In this document: in pieces, positions 7,065 through 14,414 of the stretch
Numbering within the stretch: position 1 is the stretch's first letter
Layout of the letters: each line of letters starts with the position of its first letter
DNA from: Epilithonimonas tenax DSM 16811
GTDB lineage: Bacteria; Bacteroidota; Bacteroidia; Flavobacteriales; Weeksellaceae
Reading direction: 5' to 3'
Assembly: GCF_000428485.1 (NCBI RefSeq)
Contig: NZ_AUAA01000034.1
Span: 1-36,109 of the forward strand
Length of the DNA stretch: 36,109 nt
Notes under the pieces: generated by a model
The model's database searches: none
What the model saw: only the letters and a program-made list of their open reading frames with translations
Told to the model about the DNA's origin: nothing
Program-made: the position numbers and the translations under genes

Positions 7065-9113
7065 TTAGGCTTGATAATATTTATCATACCACTCTTCGTA
7101 GATATTACACATACGATGAATAACGGCCGACATAAATGCTTGTACCATTGCAACATTTTGATGTTTAATTCTCCAAGAGTGATTATCTAATTTATTCCAA
7201 AAAAGTAAATCATTTTCCTGAACAAAGCTATCTTCTCTTTTAGGATCTTCTTCAAATCTTGTTTTAGGAGATTTTGTATTGCTCTCACTTCTATTATCGT
7301 CATAGGATAAAGCTCGATAATTCCCGATAGTATTGACCCAACTTTTAATAAGAGGATTTATATTTTCTTTATTTGACACCCAACTGATAGGATAAATATG
7401 GTCATAATCCCAGGGTCGGTTTGTATCTTCAATGCTTTCTATTTGATTAAATTCTTTAAACTTTTCATTCAAATAATTTCTTTGCGCAAAGAGTAACATT
7501 GATTTATTTCCTCTAATAAAACTGACCAGATTATACCAGTTTGCAAAAATTTGTTCATTTGTGTAATTCTGTTTTATTGATAATTTGGATATTATCTCAT
7601 TATCTAAATTCTCAAGACCAAGTTGATCAAAATTTTTCTTAGTTTCAATAATTTTTAATAAATTATTTCTAAGCAAAATGGGTTCAACAATTGGCAACAC
7701 CATTTCACTTTCTATCAATTTTTGAGTAGCCTCTTTCCAAGAAAGTCCTAATAAAATTAAATTTTCAAATAAACTTTTATAGAAATTTTTACTTTTCTTA
7801 AACCATAAAATATGGATATATTTTGCGGATATTAATTTAACTTCTTGAGATGATAAATTTTCAAAAATCAAACTATTTTTTTGAATGTATGCGATTAGTA
7901 TGAAAAACAAGTCAGTATCAGAAACAATCAATTGCTTTAGGACAATATTAGGAAAATCAATCTTATTCTGCTTCAAAATTGTAATTGCAATATCAATCAA
8001 ATCCTTTCCAGTTCTGTTGAGAATTATATTCTTTAACTCTAATTTATAATTCTGGTCCTTAATTGCTTTTCTAAATGTATTGATATTATACGAGTTGACA
8101 TAGCTTTGATAATGATTAAGATTACAATTTGCTAATCTGGAGAATATGTTTATAATTTTGCTTGGTGTAATAAATGATGCACCGATTTCTTCCACCAAAT
8201 CTTTGCTTTCTGGAAAGGTAGCTTTGTAAATTGAGTAAATTAATTCTTCTCCAGAAATCTGTGTTCCAGCAGAATTTAAACGTACAAACAAAGTTGGATC
8301 TTGATTTTCATTTTCCAAAGAATCGTCATCTTCTTTTAGAATACTAGCATTAACTTTAATTTCAGGAATCTTTAGATCCTTCGCATTTTTTAACCCTTCA
8401 AAAATTTGTCGAAAACTTTCTTCATTTACATCATCGTAATTGACATTTTGAGATTGAGAGTATTTGGTTTGAATATTTAAGTTTTTCAATTTACTCTTTA
8501 AACTAAAAGTAAAATTTTCAAAATCGACATCATCCAAATCTAAAATAAAGGATAAAGGAATTGGGAAATATGAATCCCACGGATTTATGTTTGAAGGTGA
8601 AAAATCTATATAATTTTTTGTACCATTTTGCTTGGTTAAAAAATAAGAAATAGATGCTCTTCTGTCTTTCATTTCCAAAGTAGAAGAGTTATTTGATAAC
8701 TGATAACCCCAAGGATGAGATTTAGTCAACACACGAAATACAAATTTCTGATTTTGAGTTCTATTATCTGGCTGTAAATCAATCCAAATACTTGGTAAGT
8801 AATTTTTCAGCGAAAAGAATTCCTGCTTCCTATTTTCATCAAAAGGATTGAAAAACCCTAAAGCAATAGAAGTACTTCTTTGTTGCCCATCCAAAAGTAA
8901 TCTCTCTTTGGAACTGCCGTCAAAAGACATTAGGACAGAACCTATTGGATATCCTCTAAAAATAGAATCCCATAAAGCTTCAATTTGTGTCGGTTTCCAT
9001 ACAAAACCTCGTTGTAACGTAGGCAATTTCACAATATCTTTCTGTTCATTCAATTCATCTTGCCATTTCGAAATATCCTTTAAAGAATATCCTCTAATTT
9101 TAATATCACTCAT
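7065..9113 (-). CDS. DUF262 and HNH (DUF1524-like) protein, GmrSD-type
   Basis: The protein has 682 residues. The N-terminal DUF262 domain (ParB/sulfiredoxin-like fold) shows PTLQRGFVW at about 31-39, FRGYPIGSVLMS at about 52-63 and LLLDGQQRSTSIAL at about 72-85. DGQQR is the signature associated with nucleotide hydrolysis. A middle region includes FVRLNSAGTQISGEEL. The C-terminus has an HNH-like motif with DHIYPISW (D571, H572), then IGNYRAL and DDNRSESN. Proteins of this build include the type IV restriction enzyme GmrSD, which cuts modified phage DNA, and many uncharacterised defence proteins. Here both domains are in one chain. The coding sequence is more AT-rich than the housekeeping genes nearby, consistent with transfer. 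A WYL regulator follows downstream. The target is unknown. Confidence 0.87.
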   Translation of the reverse strand: MSDIKIRGYSLKDISKWQDELNEQKDIVKLPTLQRGFVWKPTQIEALWDSIFRGYPIGSVLMSFDGSSKERLLLDGQQRSTSIALGFFNPFDENRKQEFFSLKNYLPSIWIDLQPDNRTQNQKFVFRVLTKSHPWGYQLSNNSSTLEMKDRRASISYFLTKQNGTKNYIDFSPSNINPWDSYFPIPLSFILDLDDVDFENFTFSLKSKLKNLNIQTKYSQSQNVNYDDVNEESFRQIFEGLKNAKDLKIPEIKVNASILKEDDDSLENENQDPTLFVRLNSAGTQISGEELIYSIYKATFPESKDLVEEIGASFITPSKIINIFSRLANCNLNHYQSYVNSYNINTFRKAIKDQNYKLELKNIILNRTGKDLIDIAITILKQNKIDFPNIVLKQLIVSDTDLFFILIAYIQKNSLIFENLSSQEVKLISAKYIHILWFKKSKNFYKSLFENLILLGLSWKEATQKLIESEMVLPIVEPILLRNNLLKIIETKKNFDQLGLENLDNEIISKLSIKQNYTNEQIFANWYNLVSFIRGNKSMLLFAQRNYLNEKFKEFNQIESIEDTNRPWDYDHIYPISWVSNKENINPLIKSWVNTIGNYRALSYDDNRSESNTKSPKTRFEEDPKREDSFVQENDLLFWNKLDNHSWRIKHQNVAMVQAFMSAVIHRMCNIYEEWYDKYYQA

Positions 9114-9150
9114 AGTTCATTAATTTTCTCAAAAATTTAAAAAGTTCTAT

Positions 9151-9633
9151 CTAATATTTCTCCTTCCTCAAATACCTCAAAAACAACTCCGCACAAGCTC
9201 TCGCATCGCTCAGTGCATCGTGGTGGTTTAAAGAAATCTGATATTTATTACAAAGCGAAGCCAGATTCTGTTTGTAAATTCGGTAGGTGCAGTATTTTTC
9301 ATATTCCGGAGCCTTCATTCCATAAAACTCTAAAGTTTTCTGCAAAACCGAAAAGTCGAAACCAAAACCGTTATGCGCAACTACAGTTTGTCCTTTTATA
9401 AATGGTTCTATAGTATCCCAAACTTTATCAAACGTTGGCGAATTGGTAGTTTTTTGAGGCGTGATTCCGTGAACTTCAATCAGGTTTTTCCAGTAATAAT
9501 TATCCGGAGGCTGAACCAAAAGGTTAACCTCATTGGTGATGATCCCGTTCTCCATGCGCACAAGTCCGACTTGGCAAATGGTGTGACGGTAACCTTGAGC
9601 GGTTTCAAAGTCGATAGCTGTGAAGTTTTTCAT
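9151..9633 (-). CDS. DEDDh 3'-5' exonuclease (DnaQ/RNase T-like)
   Basis: The protein is 160 residues, a single exonuclease domain. Exo I is AIDFET (D8, E10), Exo II is VAHNGFGFDFSVL (D93) and Exo III is HHDALSDARACAEL (H138, D143, the H-x4-D spacing of DEDDh enzymes). These bind two metal ions and remove nucleotides from 3' ends of DNA or RNA. Its ATG touches the TAG of the zinc-ribbon gene upstream (TAGATG, no gap), so the two are probably translationally coupled. It may trim DNA in repair or belong to the accessory cluster around it; the sequence does not decide this. Confidence 0.9.
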   Translation of the reverse strand: MKNFTAIDFETAQGYRHTICQVGLVRMENGIITNEVNLLVQPPDNYYWKNLIEVHGITPQKTTNSPTFDKVWDTIEPFIKGQTVVAHNGFGFDFSVLQKTLEFYGMKAPEYEKYCTYRIYKQNLASLCNKYQISLNHHDALSDARACAELFLRYLRKEKY

Positions 9634-9864
9634 CTACAGTGCTGGCTGATGTTTTTTTGTAGGACTTTTTGAGCAAGTACCTGCACATAGATTACTAATA
9701 CTCGAAGATTTGTGTCCACAACATTTGCAAACATATTGTGATTTTTCAGAGCCTTCGTAAAGCGCGTGTTTTTTTCCTTCCGGATTTTTTGAGCAGGTAC
9801 CAGCTGTTAGATTAGCAACACTTGAAGATTTTTGTCCACACCATTTGCAATAATAATTTGCCAT
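9634..9864 (-). CDS. Small protein with two zinc-ribbon-like repeats
   Basis: The protein is 76 residues with two copies of one unit. The first is YYCKWCGQKSSSVANL then AGTCSKNPEGKKH, and the second is YVCKCCGHKSSSISNL then AGTCSKSPTKKH. Each has a CxxC pair, a further Cys and a His, so each may hold one zinc. They are joined by ALYEGSEKSQ. The duplication is also visible in the DNA (about 9640-9710 against 9778-9850). I recall similar small hypothetical proteins in other bacteria but no established function. It is immediately followed by the exonuclease gene with no intervening base, so it may be a nucleic-acid-binding partner of that enzyme (inference). Confidence 0.75.
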   Translation of the reverse strand: MANYYCKWCGQKSSSVANLTAGTCSKNPEGKKHALYEGSEKSQYVCKCCGHKSSSISNLCAGTCSKSPTKKHQPAL

Positions 9865-9950
9865 AATTTTAAGTTTTATATTGGTTATTTTTTAATTATC
9901 AAAATTCTAAATTTCAGTTTTCATTTCCTTACGGTTTTCCGTAAAATGGA

Positions 9951-10373
9951 TTACAAATTCAACAATTTGTTTTCTACTGTTTTTGTGATGACGAAGCTTT
10001 TGTTCAAAATATCAATTGGATATTTCGCTCGATTTATTAATCTTTTTTCTTGAGTGATGTCCTCGGGTTCATTAATGCTAATTAAACTTTGAGATTCCAA
10101 AGAAAACAGAGATTGCAAATTCTCCATAATCTCAAATTTTGAAACATTTAATTGGTTTGCAATATCTTCCAATTGACAGTTTTTGTATTCGGTATTATTG
10201 ATGATAATTGCAGACAGGAAGATGGCTTCAAGATGATTGATTTCAAAAGCTTGTGCGACGGTGTTCAATTGTTTTTCGTAATCAGATTGACATTGCTCAA
10301 TGGTTTTGTAGCTCATCCGCGAGGTTTCTTTATAAATCACATCGATGTTTTTTAGTAGATTGGTATTCATCAT
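9951..10373 (-). CDS. Hypothetical helical protein, sister of the adjacent upstream gene
   Basis: The protein has 140 residues from the first of two consecutive ATGs at 10373. I do not recognise a named family. The central segment AFEINHLEAIFLSAIIINNTEY, then DIANQLNVSKFEIMENLQSL, looks like a winged-helix or similar helical DNA-binding fold. It parallels MFDVSRKSAIILSALFFNSY in the upstream gene. The start codon is one base past the upstream TGA, so translation is probably coupled. No signal peptide or membrane segment is visible. Confidence 0.6.
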   Translation of the reverse strand: MMNTNLLKNIDVIYKETSRMSYKTIEQCQSDYEKQLNTVAQAFEINHLEAIFLSAIIINNTEYKNCQLEDIANQLNVSKFEIMENLQSLFSLESQSLISINEPEDITQEKRLINRAKYPIDILNKSFVITKTVENKLLNL

Positions 10374-10374
10374 T

Positions 10375-10812
10375 TCAAAGTTTAATTGTATTAATAAAAG
10401 TGGTTGTCAACTCATAAGACTTATTGCCAAAATCGTCCAAAATATTGACTTTCAAAATATTCTTATTTTCTAATTCTAAAATAGCTTCTTGTAGTTCAGA
10501 GATAATTTGAGGATCAAGACAAACCGCCAACATCAAATCTTGCTCAGAAATAGCTTTTGAAACAAATCCTTCTGCATCTATATAACTATTGAAAAACAAT
10601 GCACTTAAAATAATTGCAGATTTCCTGCTAACATCAAACATTTTGGAAAGGTCTATAATTTCTATCTCCAGATGCTTTTCCAATAAACAGAGTTGGCTGT
10701 TTTCTATGATTTTGGAATAATCATTATTAAAAATCCGAAAAGCAGAAAATTCATTGATTTTAAATTCAAAACGATTCAAAAGTTTTAGAAGTTGTTGGTA
10801 TTGCTGAGTCAT
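10375..10812 (-). CDS. Hypothetical helical protein, sister of the adjacent downstream gene
   Basis: The protein has 145 residues from the ATG at 10812 (MTQQYQQLLKLLNRFEFK). A TTG seven codons upstream is less likely, because the candidate -7 box would overlap it. The sequence is helical and soluble, with FDVSRKSAIILSALF in the middle and a C-terminal stretch (ELENKNILKVNILDD) like the wing of a winged helix. No family can be named. The two sister genes look like a tandem duplication that has diverged strongly, lying between the zinc-ribbon/exonuclease pair and the PD-(D/E)XK nuclease. Confidence 0.6.
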   Translation of the reverse strand: MTQQYQQLLKLLNRFEFKINEFSAFRIFNNDYSKIIENSQLCLLEKHLEIEIIDLSKMFDVSRKSAIILSALFFNSYIDAEGFVSKAISEQDLMLAVCLDPQIISELQEAILELENKNILKVNILDDFGNKSYELTTTFINTIKL

Positions 10813-10830
10813 TATTTTTTCAATTTTAAG

Positions 10831-10838
10831 CAAATCTA
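10831..10838 (-). promoter_or_regulatory. Candidate -7 box of the sister-gene pair
   Basis: CAAATCTA on the plus strand reads TAGATTTG on the minus strand, matching TAnnTTTG, 18 bases upstream of the ATG at 10812. A TTTG on the minus strand (10853-10856) lies only 14 bases further away, shorter than usual, so the -33 element is uncertain. Confidence 0.35.
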
Positions 10839-10883
10839 AAATAGCTAACTGCCAAAGTGTGTCCGTTTGATGTTGGGGAAATA

Positions 10884-10913
10884 AAAAAGATTCTCTGGTG
10901 GGAGAATCTTTTT
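10884..10913. terminator. Rho-independent terminator after the PD-(D/E)XK gene
   Basis: A perfect 12-bp stem AAAAAGATTCTC (10884-10895) / GAGAATCTTTTT (10902-10913) has a 6-base loop. It begins ten bases past the stop of the split nuclease gene on the minus strand and separates that transcript from the sister genes. Confidence 0.85.
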
Positions 10914-10923
10914 CAGTAACTTG

Positions 10924-11277
10924 TTATTTAAGAAAAATTTCATCAAGAATTTCTACATATTTTTTCACATCACGTATTATCAATTCTACCAAGGTATCAT
11001 CAAAAAGAATTTTAGCATTTTCCTTATAGATATTAAAATCAATATCTTTATAGACCGGCCAAGATTCGGTTGAACTGTAGTTAAATGAATTCTTCAGTTG
11101 CTCTCTTAATTCTAAACTACAAGCCTCTTCAGCATATATTCCAATAAAAGGATTATTTGGAAATCCTTTATCGAATTCTAATCCAATACATAAATATTCA
11201 TTCCAAATTTGCTTTTTGTAGTAACGATTTTCACTGTCATCCGATTCTATTTCTAAGTTTAATTGACTTAAAAGCAA
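10924..11277 (-). pseudogene. C-terminal part of the PD-(D/E)XK nuclease, out of frame with its N-terminal part
   Basis: This frame overlaps the end of the upstream nuclease ORF and carries about 117 residues (LLSQLNLEIESDD, then YLCIGLEFDKGFPNNPFIGIY). Such a C-terminal domain is expected in PDDEXK_4-type proteins. Its only upstream start in frame is a TTG with no independent signal. Joining it to the upstream ORF requires removing one A from the A9 run at 11286-11294, after which the peptide reads LKKIDHLLLSQLNLE without interruption. I read it as the second half of one gene, not an independent gene. Confidence 0.7.
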
Positions 11278-12031
11278 ATGATCTATTTTTTTTTAAAGTA
11301 TTCGAAAGCAACTTTGTTGTAGCATTTTCATAATTATTATAAATTTCAAAAGCTGACTCTAAATTTTCAGCAGATTTAATGATTTCGTTTTCTATATTTT
11401 CTTGCATTTCCAGTGTAAACCCTTTAAAAGTTATGTTTTTAATTAAATTGTAATATTGTTTTATTGAGTTTGAAAGATATTCTTTGTCTTTGATTTCGTC
11501 CAGAATTTTTTCAAGCCATTTTAAAATTGTTTCCTCATAACTTATTTTCCTTACATCAAATTCAATTTTGTTATGATATTCTTTTCCGTCTAAAGTCAAA
11601 TATAAAATTGTAGCATTAGGAAATTTATTATAATATCTTTCCAACTGATTTCTTTGATCCTTGGCGTAGAGTTTATTTTCAATAATCCACTTTTTATCAT
11701 CGATTTCAATTAATATATCGATTCTTCCACCCTTAGTATAATTTTCATCAATTTTTCCAATATAAAACTCTCTCGAAACTTTTGCATATTCTGTAATTTC
11801 TACTTCAACATTTAAAGCTTCAAAGAAGAGTTGAAGAAATTTACCTTTCTGTCCGTGAGAGCCTTTTGGAGATAACAAATCTGTAAGCAAAACAGAGTGT
11901 GTTTCATTTTCTCTATGTTCAATGCCTAGTAAAGAATAAAGATTAAACAATTCACCATTAATATCTCTACTATGATAAAAATTTTTAATAATTCCTGATG
12001 TTCCTTCTAAAAGTAATTCGTGGTTGTTCAT
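11237..12031 (-). pseudogene. PD-(D/E)XK nuclease family protein (PDDEXK_4 type), frameshifted
   Basis: This 264-residue frame holds the catalytic domain. It has the family signature GSHGQKGKFLQLFFEAL at about 57-73, then GGRIDILIEI (D105) and WIIENKLYAKDQRNQLERYY (E118, K120), the D...ExK triad of restriction-like nucleases. Proteins of this group are often defence-associated or of unknown role. The catalytic core is intact, but the frame leaves the C-terminal domain at an A9 run (11286-11294) and ends in a short aberrant tail (RSFAFKSIKLRNRIG). It starts 22 bases after the 169-residue gene and is probably cotranscribed with it. If the frameshift is a sequencing error, the full protein is about 370 residues. 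Confidence 0.8.
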
Positions 12032-12053
12032 TTTTTTTAATTATATATAATAG

Positions 12054-12563
12054 TTAGTTTTTCAACTCCGGAAGATAATTATTTAAATCATTTCTAAACC
12101 AATTCTCAATCTCCAAACCATCCAAACAACTCTCCATCCATTCCTTGACTTCTATTGCTGGACGCCATTGTAAAAATTCGATTATCTTTTTATTTTCAAT
12201 AAGTTGATAAGCCAAAATACTTTCATAATCCAAATCATTAGTCAAATCAATGAAAATTAAGCGTTCACGACTATCAAAATTTTGTTGATAAAATTTTATA
12301 GTTTCATCTGCAAAAAACCTTTGACTTTTTAGTAATTCATCATTAGCTAAATCCGTTTTATCACTAATAATAATCTTTAAATTTTTCAATTTCTCAGCAA
12401 GAACAATTATATATTTTTGAGGATAATAGTTGTATTGCCAAAAACTTAAATCTTCTTGCGGACGACAAACTTTAAGTTTTAACAAAAAAGTTCTTAGAAA
12501 TTTATCATTTTGTCCGTGACTTTGATTCTTATCTAAATAAAAGTTTAGTTTTTGAAATGTCAT
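12054..12563 (-). CDS. Hypothetical protein with an SHGQ signature, paired with the PD-(D/E)XK gene
   Basis: The protein has 169 residues from the ATG at 12563. The frame is open 15 codons further, but the candidate -7 box lies there. The N-terminus KNQSHGQNDKFLRTFLLKL matches the SHGQ-x-x-KFL-x-x-F signature of the nuclease encoded just downstream. A later stretch, LKIIISDKTDLANDELL then RLIFIDLTND, loosely follows the order of the nuclease core (WIIENKLYAKDQ, then TILYLTLDG) but lacks the acidic residues of the active site. It could be a degenerate relative or a partner of the nuclease. I cannot name a family. Confidence 0.65.
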   Translation of the reverse strand: MTFQKLNFYLDKNQSHGQNDKFLRTFLLKLKVCRPQEDLSFWQYNYYPQKYIIVLAEKLKNLKIIISDKTDLANDELLKSQRFFADETIKFYQQNFDSRERLIFIDLTNDLDYESILAYQLIENKKIIEFLQWRPAIEVKEWMESCLDGLEIENWFRNDLNNYLPELKN

Positions 12564-12578
12564 AATATTAATTTCCAA

Positions 12579-12586
12579 CAAACCTA
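12579..12586 (-). promoter_or_regulatory. Candidate -7 box of the nuclease operon
   Basis: CAAACCTA on the plus strand reads TAGGTTTG on the minus strand, matching TAnnTTTG, 15 bases upstream of the ATG at 12563. No well-spaced -33 TTG was found. Confidence 0.35.
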
Positions 12587-12667
12587 AAACACCAAACCGC
12601 CAAAACACGGCCGTTTAATAAAAAAACTTTCGATTAACAAATTTTTAACAAAATCAGCATTTTTCAT

Positions 12668-12675
12668 TACATTTG
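12668..12675 (+). promoter_or_regulatory. Candidate -7 box of the permease operon
   Basis: TACATTTG fits TAnnTTTG exactly, 23 bases ahead of the TTG start at 12699. A clear -33 TTG at standard spacing is missing. Confidence 0.4.
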
Positions 12676-12698
12676 TTACTTTCATAAAAATTAAAGCT

Positions 12699-14387
12699 TT
12701 GATAAACTCACTTTTCAGAAGAAAATCTACCAATACTATTCTCAACCAAGGTGGCGACGGCGAACATACCGCCCTCAACAAAGTTCTAACAGTTAAGGAC
12801 TTAACCTTCTTTGGAATAGCAGCAATTATTGGCGGTGGAACATTCAGTGCCATTGGAAATGCATGTTTTTCCGGTGGTCCTGGGGTGGTCATTCTTTATG
12901 TGATCTGTGCCGTAGCCTGTGGCTTTACGGCGATGTGTTATGCAGAATTTGCATCGCGGGTTCCAGTTTCCGGCAGTGCTTATACATACGCTTATGTCTC
13001 TTTCGGAGAAATTTTTGCGTGGATTATCGGCTGGGCACTTATTATGGAGTATTCTATTGGGAATATATACATCGCCTTCTCGTGGAGCGGATATTTTACC
13101 AACCTGCTGGAGACCTTTCACATCCACCTTCCGGAATGGCTAACCATCAATTATCTGTCTGCAAAAGAAGCTTTTGCAACAAATAAAGGTGCCGAAGGCC
13201 TAGCAGCTTGGAAAAACGCACCATTAATTGGAAATCTAAGAATCATATTTGACTTGCCAGCCGTGATCATCAATATTTTGATCACCTATTTGGTTTACAG
13301 GGGAGCAAAAGAATCCAGAAACTTCAGCAATTCAATGGTTTACATCAAGTTAGCAATCATTATTTTGGTGATTATTGTTGGGGCATTCTATGTTGATATT
13401 GAGAATTGGACACCATTTATGCCAAATGGTTTTGGTGGTGTTATGAGTGGCGTTTCGGCAGTGTTCTTTGCTTATATTGGATTTGATGCCGTTTCTACTT
13501 TAGCAGAAGAAAGCAAAAATCCACAACGTGATCTACCAAAAGGAATGATCTATTCTTTGGTCATTTGTACAGTCGTTTATATCATTTTGGCATTGGTGCT
13601 CACCGGAATGGTTTCTTATCAACTGTTGGGTGTAAGTGATCCTTTGGCCGAAATTTTCGCTTTGAAAGGTGTAAAATGGATGCTTTTCATTGTATCCATT
13701 GCAGCTGTAGTGGCTATGACCAGTGTGATGTTGGTTTTCCAACTGGGACAGCCAAGAATCTGGATGACAATGGCTAGAGATGGACTGATGCCTAAGAAAT
13801 TTGCAGAGATCCACCCGAAATTTAAAACCCCGGGATTTGCTACCATTGTGACGGGAGTTGTTGTTGGACTTCCTATTTTCTTCACGAATGAAAACTTGGT
13901 ACTGGACTTTACAAGCATTGGGACTTTATTCGCATTTGTACTGGTTTGCGGTGGGGTTTTGATGTTATCTCCGCAAAGCGAAGCCGAATTAGCAGAACGT
14001 GCGACCAAAGGAAAATTCAGAATCCCTTACATCAATTCCAAATTTATATTTCCTGCATTAGTCGTTGTTTCCGCAGGAATGATTCAGTATTTATTTCCGA
14101 CATTTTTCTCAGATACTTTCAGATTTTCAGGCGAACATTTTGCGACCAATATCTCTATGGTGGTGTTTTTCATCCTCTGCATTGTGATGTGTGGTTTGGC
14201 TTATACAAAAAACCTGTCCCTCATTCCATTATTAGGATTGGTTTCCTGCTGTTATCTACTTACAGGAATGGCCGTTTCCAATTGGAAATGGTTCGGTATT
14301 TGGCTGGCCATTGGCTTGGTTTTTTATTTTTCTTACGGTTATAAAAACAGTAAACTGAACCAGTCATCCAGAAATTTGAATTCGTAA
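12699..14387 (+). CDS. APC-superfamily amino acid permease (CAT type)
   Basis: The protein has 562 residues and about 12-14 membrane helices. The N-terminal cytoplasmic segment (LFRRKSTNTILNQGGDGEH) leads into helix 1 with FFGIAAIIGGGTFSAIG, the substrate-binding G-rich break of APC transporters. AEFASRVPVSGSAYTYAYV and a later FFAYIGFDAVSTLAEES are typical of cationic amino acid transporter-like members. The start is TTG; no ATG is available upstream of helix 1, and homologues begin similarly with NSLFRRK. It probably imports an amino acid by proton symport. A histidine kinase gene follows after 27 bases, so transport and sensing may be linked. Confidence 0.9.
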   Translation: MINSLFRRKSTNTILNQGGDGEHTALNKVLTVKDLTFFGIAAIIGGGTFSAIGNACFSGGPGVVILYVICAVACGFTAMCYAEFASRVPVSGSAYTYAYVSFGEIFAWIIGWALIMEYSIGNIYIAFSWSGYFTNLLETFHIHLPEWLTINYLSAKEAFATNKGAEGLAAWKNAPLIGNLRIIFDLPAVIINILITYLVYRGAKESRNFSNSMVYIKLAIIILVIIVGAFYVDIENWTPFMPNGFGGVMSGVSAVFFAYIGFDAVSTLAEESKNPQRDLPKGMIYSLVICTVVYIILALVLTGMVSYQLLGVSDPLAEIFALKGVKWMLFIVSIAAVVAMTSVMLVFQLGQPRIWMTMARDGLMPKKFAEIHPKFKTPGFATIVTGVVVGLPIFFTNENLVLDFTSIGTLFAFVLVCGGVLMLSPQSEAELAERATKGKFRIPYINSKFIFPALVVVSAGMIQYLFPTFFSDTFRFSGEHFATNISMVVFFILCIVMCGLAYTKNLSLIPLLGLVSCCYLLTGMAVSNWKWFGIWLAIGLVFYFSYGYKNSKLNQSSRNLNS

Positions 14388-14414
14388 CCTATTGTAGTTT
14401 TTAGATTAACATCA

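Noticed and set aside
6947-7156. N-terminal extension of the WYL regulator by 70 codons, overlapping the DUF262 gene
   Set aside because: The region reads as non-coding and the family start is at residue 71 of that frame.
11286-11294. Programmed -1 frameshift on the A9 run of the nuclease
   Set aside because: A -1 shift meets a TAG directly; a +1 shift would be needed, so ordinary slippage does not explain the layout.
12801-13186. Open frames on both strands within the permease start region
   Set aside because: Overlap with the strongly supported permease frame and lack of any motif.
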